Shown here in pieces: positions 52,883 through 52,888 of a stretch of DNA of 52,888 nt. Every line of letters begins with the position of its first letter. Position 1 is the first letter of the stretch. Below the pieces are notes generated by a model, which had not been told where the DNA came from, made no database searches, and worked only from the letters and a program-made list of their open reading frames with translations. The DNA is from Gemmatimonadota bacterium (GTDB taxonomy: Bacteria; Gemmatimonadota; Gemmatimonadetes; Longimicrobiales; Longimicrobiaceae), in assembly GCA_031260285.1 (NCBI GenBank), contig JAIRKD010000003.1:1-52888 (forward strand). Direction: 5' to 3'. A program made the translations under genes and the position numbers.

Positions 52883-52888
52883 TCTCAC

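Overview
The window reads as a chromosomal segment of a high-GC, Gram-negative, outer-membrane bacterium, most likely a Gemmatimonadota member. This is inferred from a SusC/SusD pair without neighbouring glycoside hydrolases, a DUF5916 outer-membrane barrel protein, a lipoprotein PQQ dehydrogenase, paired M16 proteins, a Cph1-type kinase with its Rcp1-like receiver, and frequent GTG/TTG starts. No rRNA, tRNA, CRISPR array, prophage or insertion sequence was recognised. GC content and codon usage were judged by eye, not computed.

Layout. 0-12 kb (minus): a long co-directional block dnaE > accA > ricT > metG > terminator > M23 peptidase > two M16-like proteins > yggT, covering replication, fatty-acid precursor supply, RNA maturation, translation and envelope functions. 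12-14.5 kb (minus): DUF5916 barrel protein. 15-20.3 kb (plus): an LppX/LprG-type lipoprotein overlapping an MFS exporter (the arrangement of the mycobacterial lprG-p55 lipid exporter), an OB-fold lipoprotein and the oligopeptidase dcp. 20.4-30.6 kb (minus): PQQ-dependent dehydrogenase, an exported hypothetical/barrel pair and a SusD/SusC nutrient receptor pair. 31.6-39 kb: a signalling cluster with PAS-PAS kinase, stand-alone receiver, receiver-kinase fusion, NarL-type regulator, flavin-binding protein and PAS-GAF kinase. 39-44.3 kb: rpsU, a BtuCDF-like metallophore/cobalamin ABC importer, and a pabB-pabC fusion for p-aminobenzoate synthesis. 44.4-46.8 kb (minus): ECF sigma factor, zinc-binding anti-sigma factor and double-PDZ periplasmic protein. 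47-49.6 kb (plus): compact mlaE-mlaF-mlaD (MCE) lipid transport operon ending in a strong terminator. 49.7-52.9 kb: an accessory-looking tail with Fic protein, SpoIIAA-like protein, DUF2975 membrane protein and a zeta-toxin-like kinase with a small overlapping partner, flanked by a repeated hairpin element.

The most interesting points are: (1) an lprG/p55-like lipoprotein-exporter operon in a non-actinobacterial setting; (2) a pair of M16 proteins that have both lost the catalytic glutamate; (3) a 10-bp tandem repeat carrying three perfect TATAAT hexamers just upstream of fic; and (4) a hairpin repeat with compensatory stem changes on both sides of the zeta-like module. Several other intergenic palindrome families are also present.
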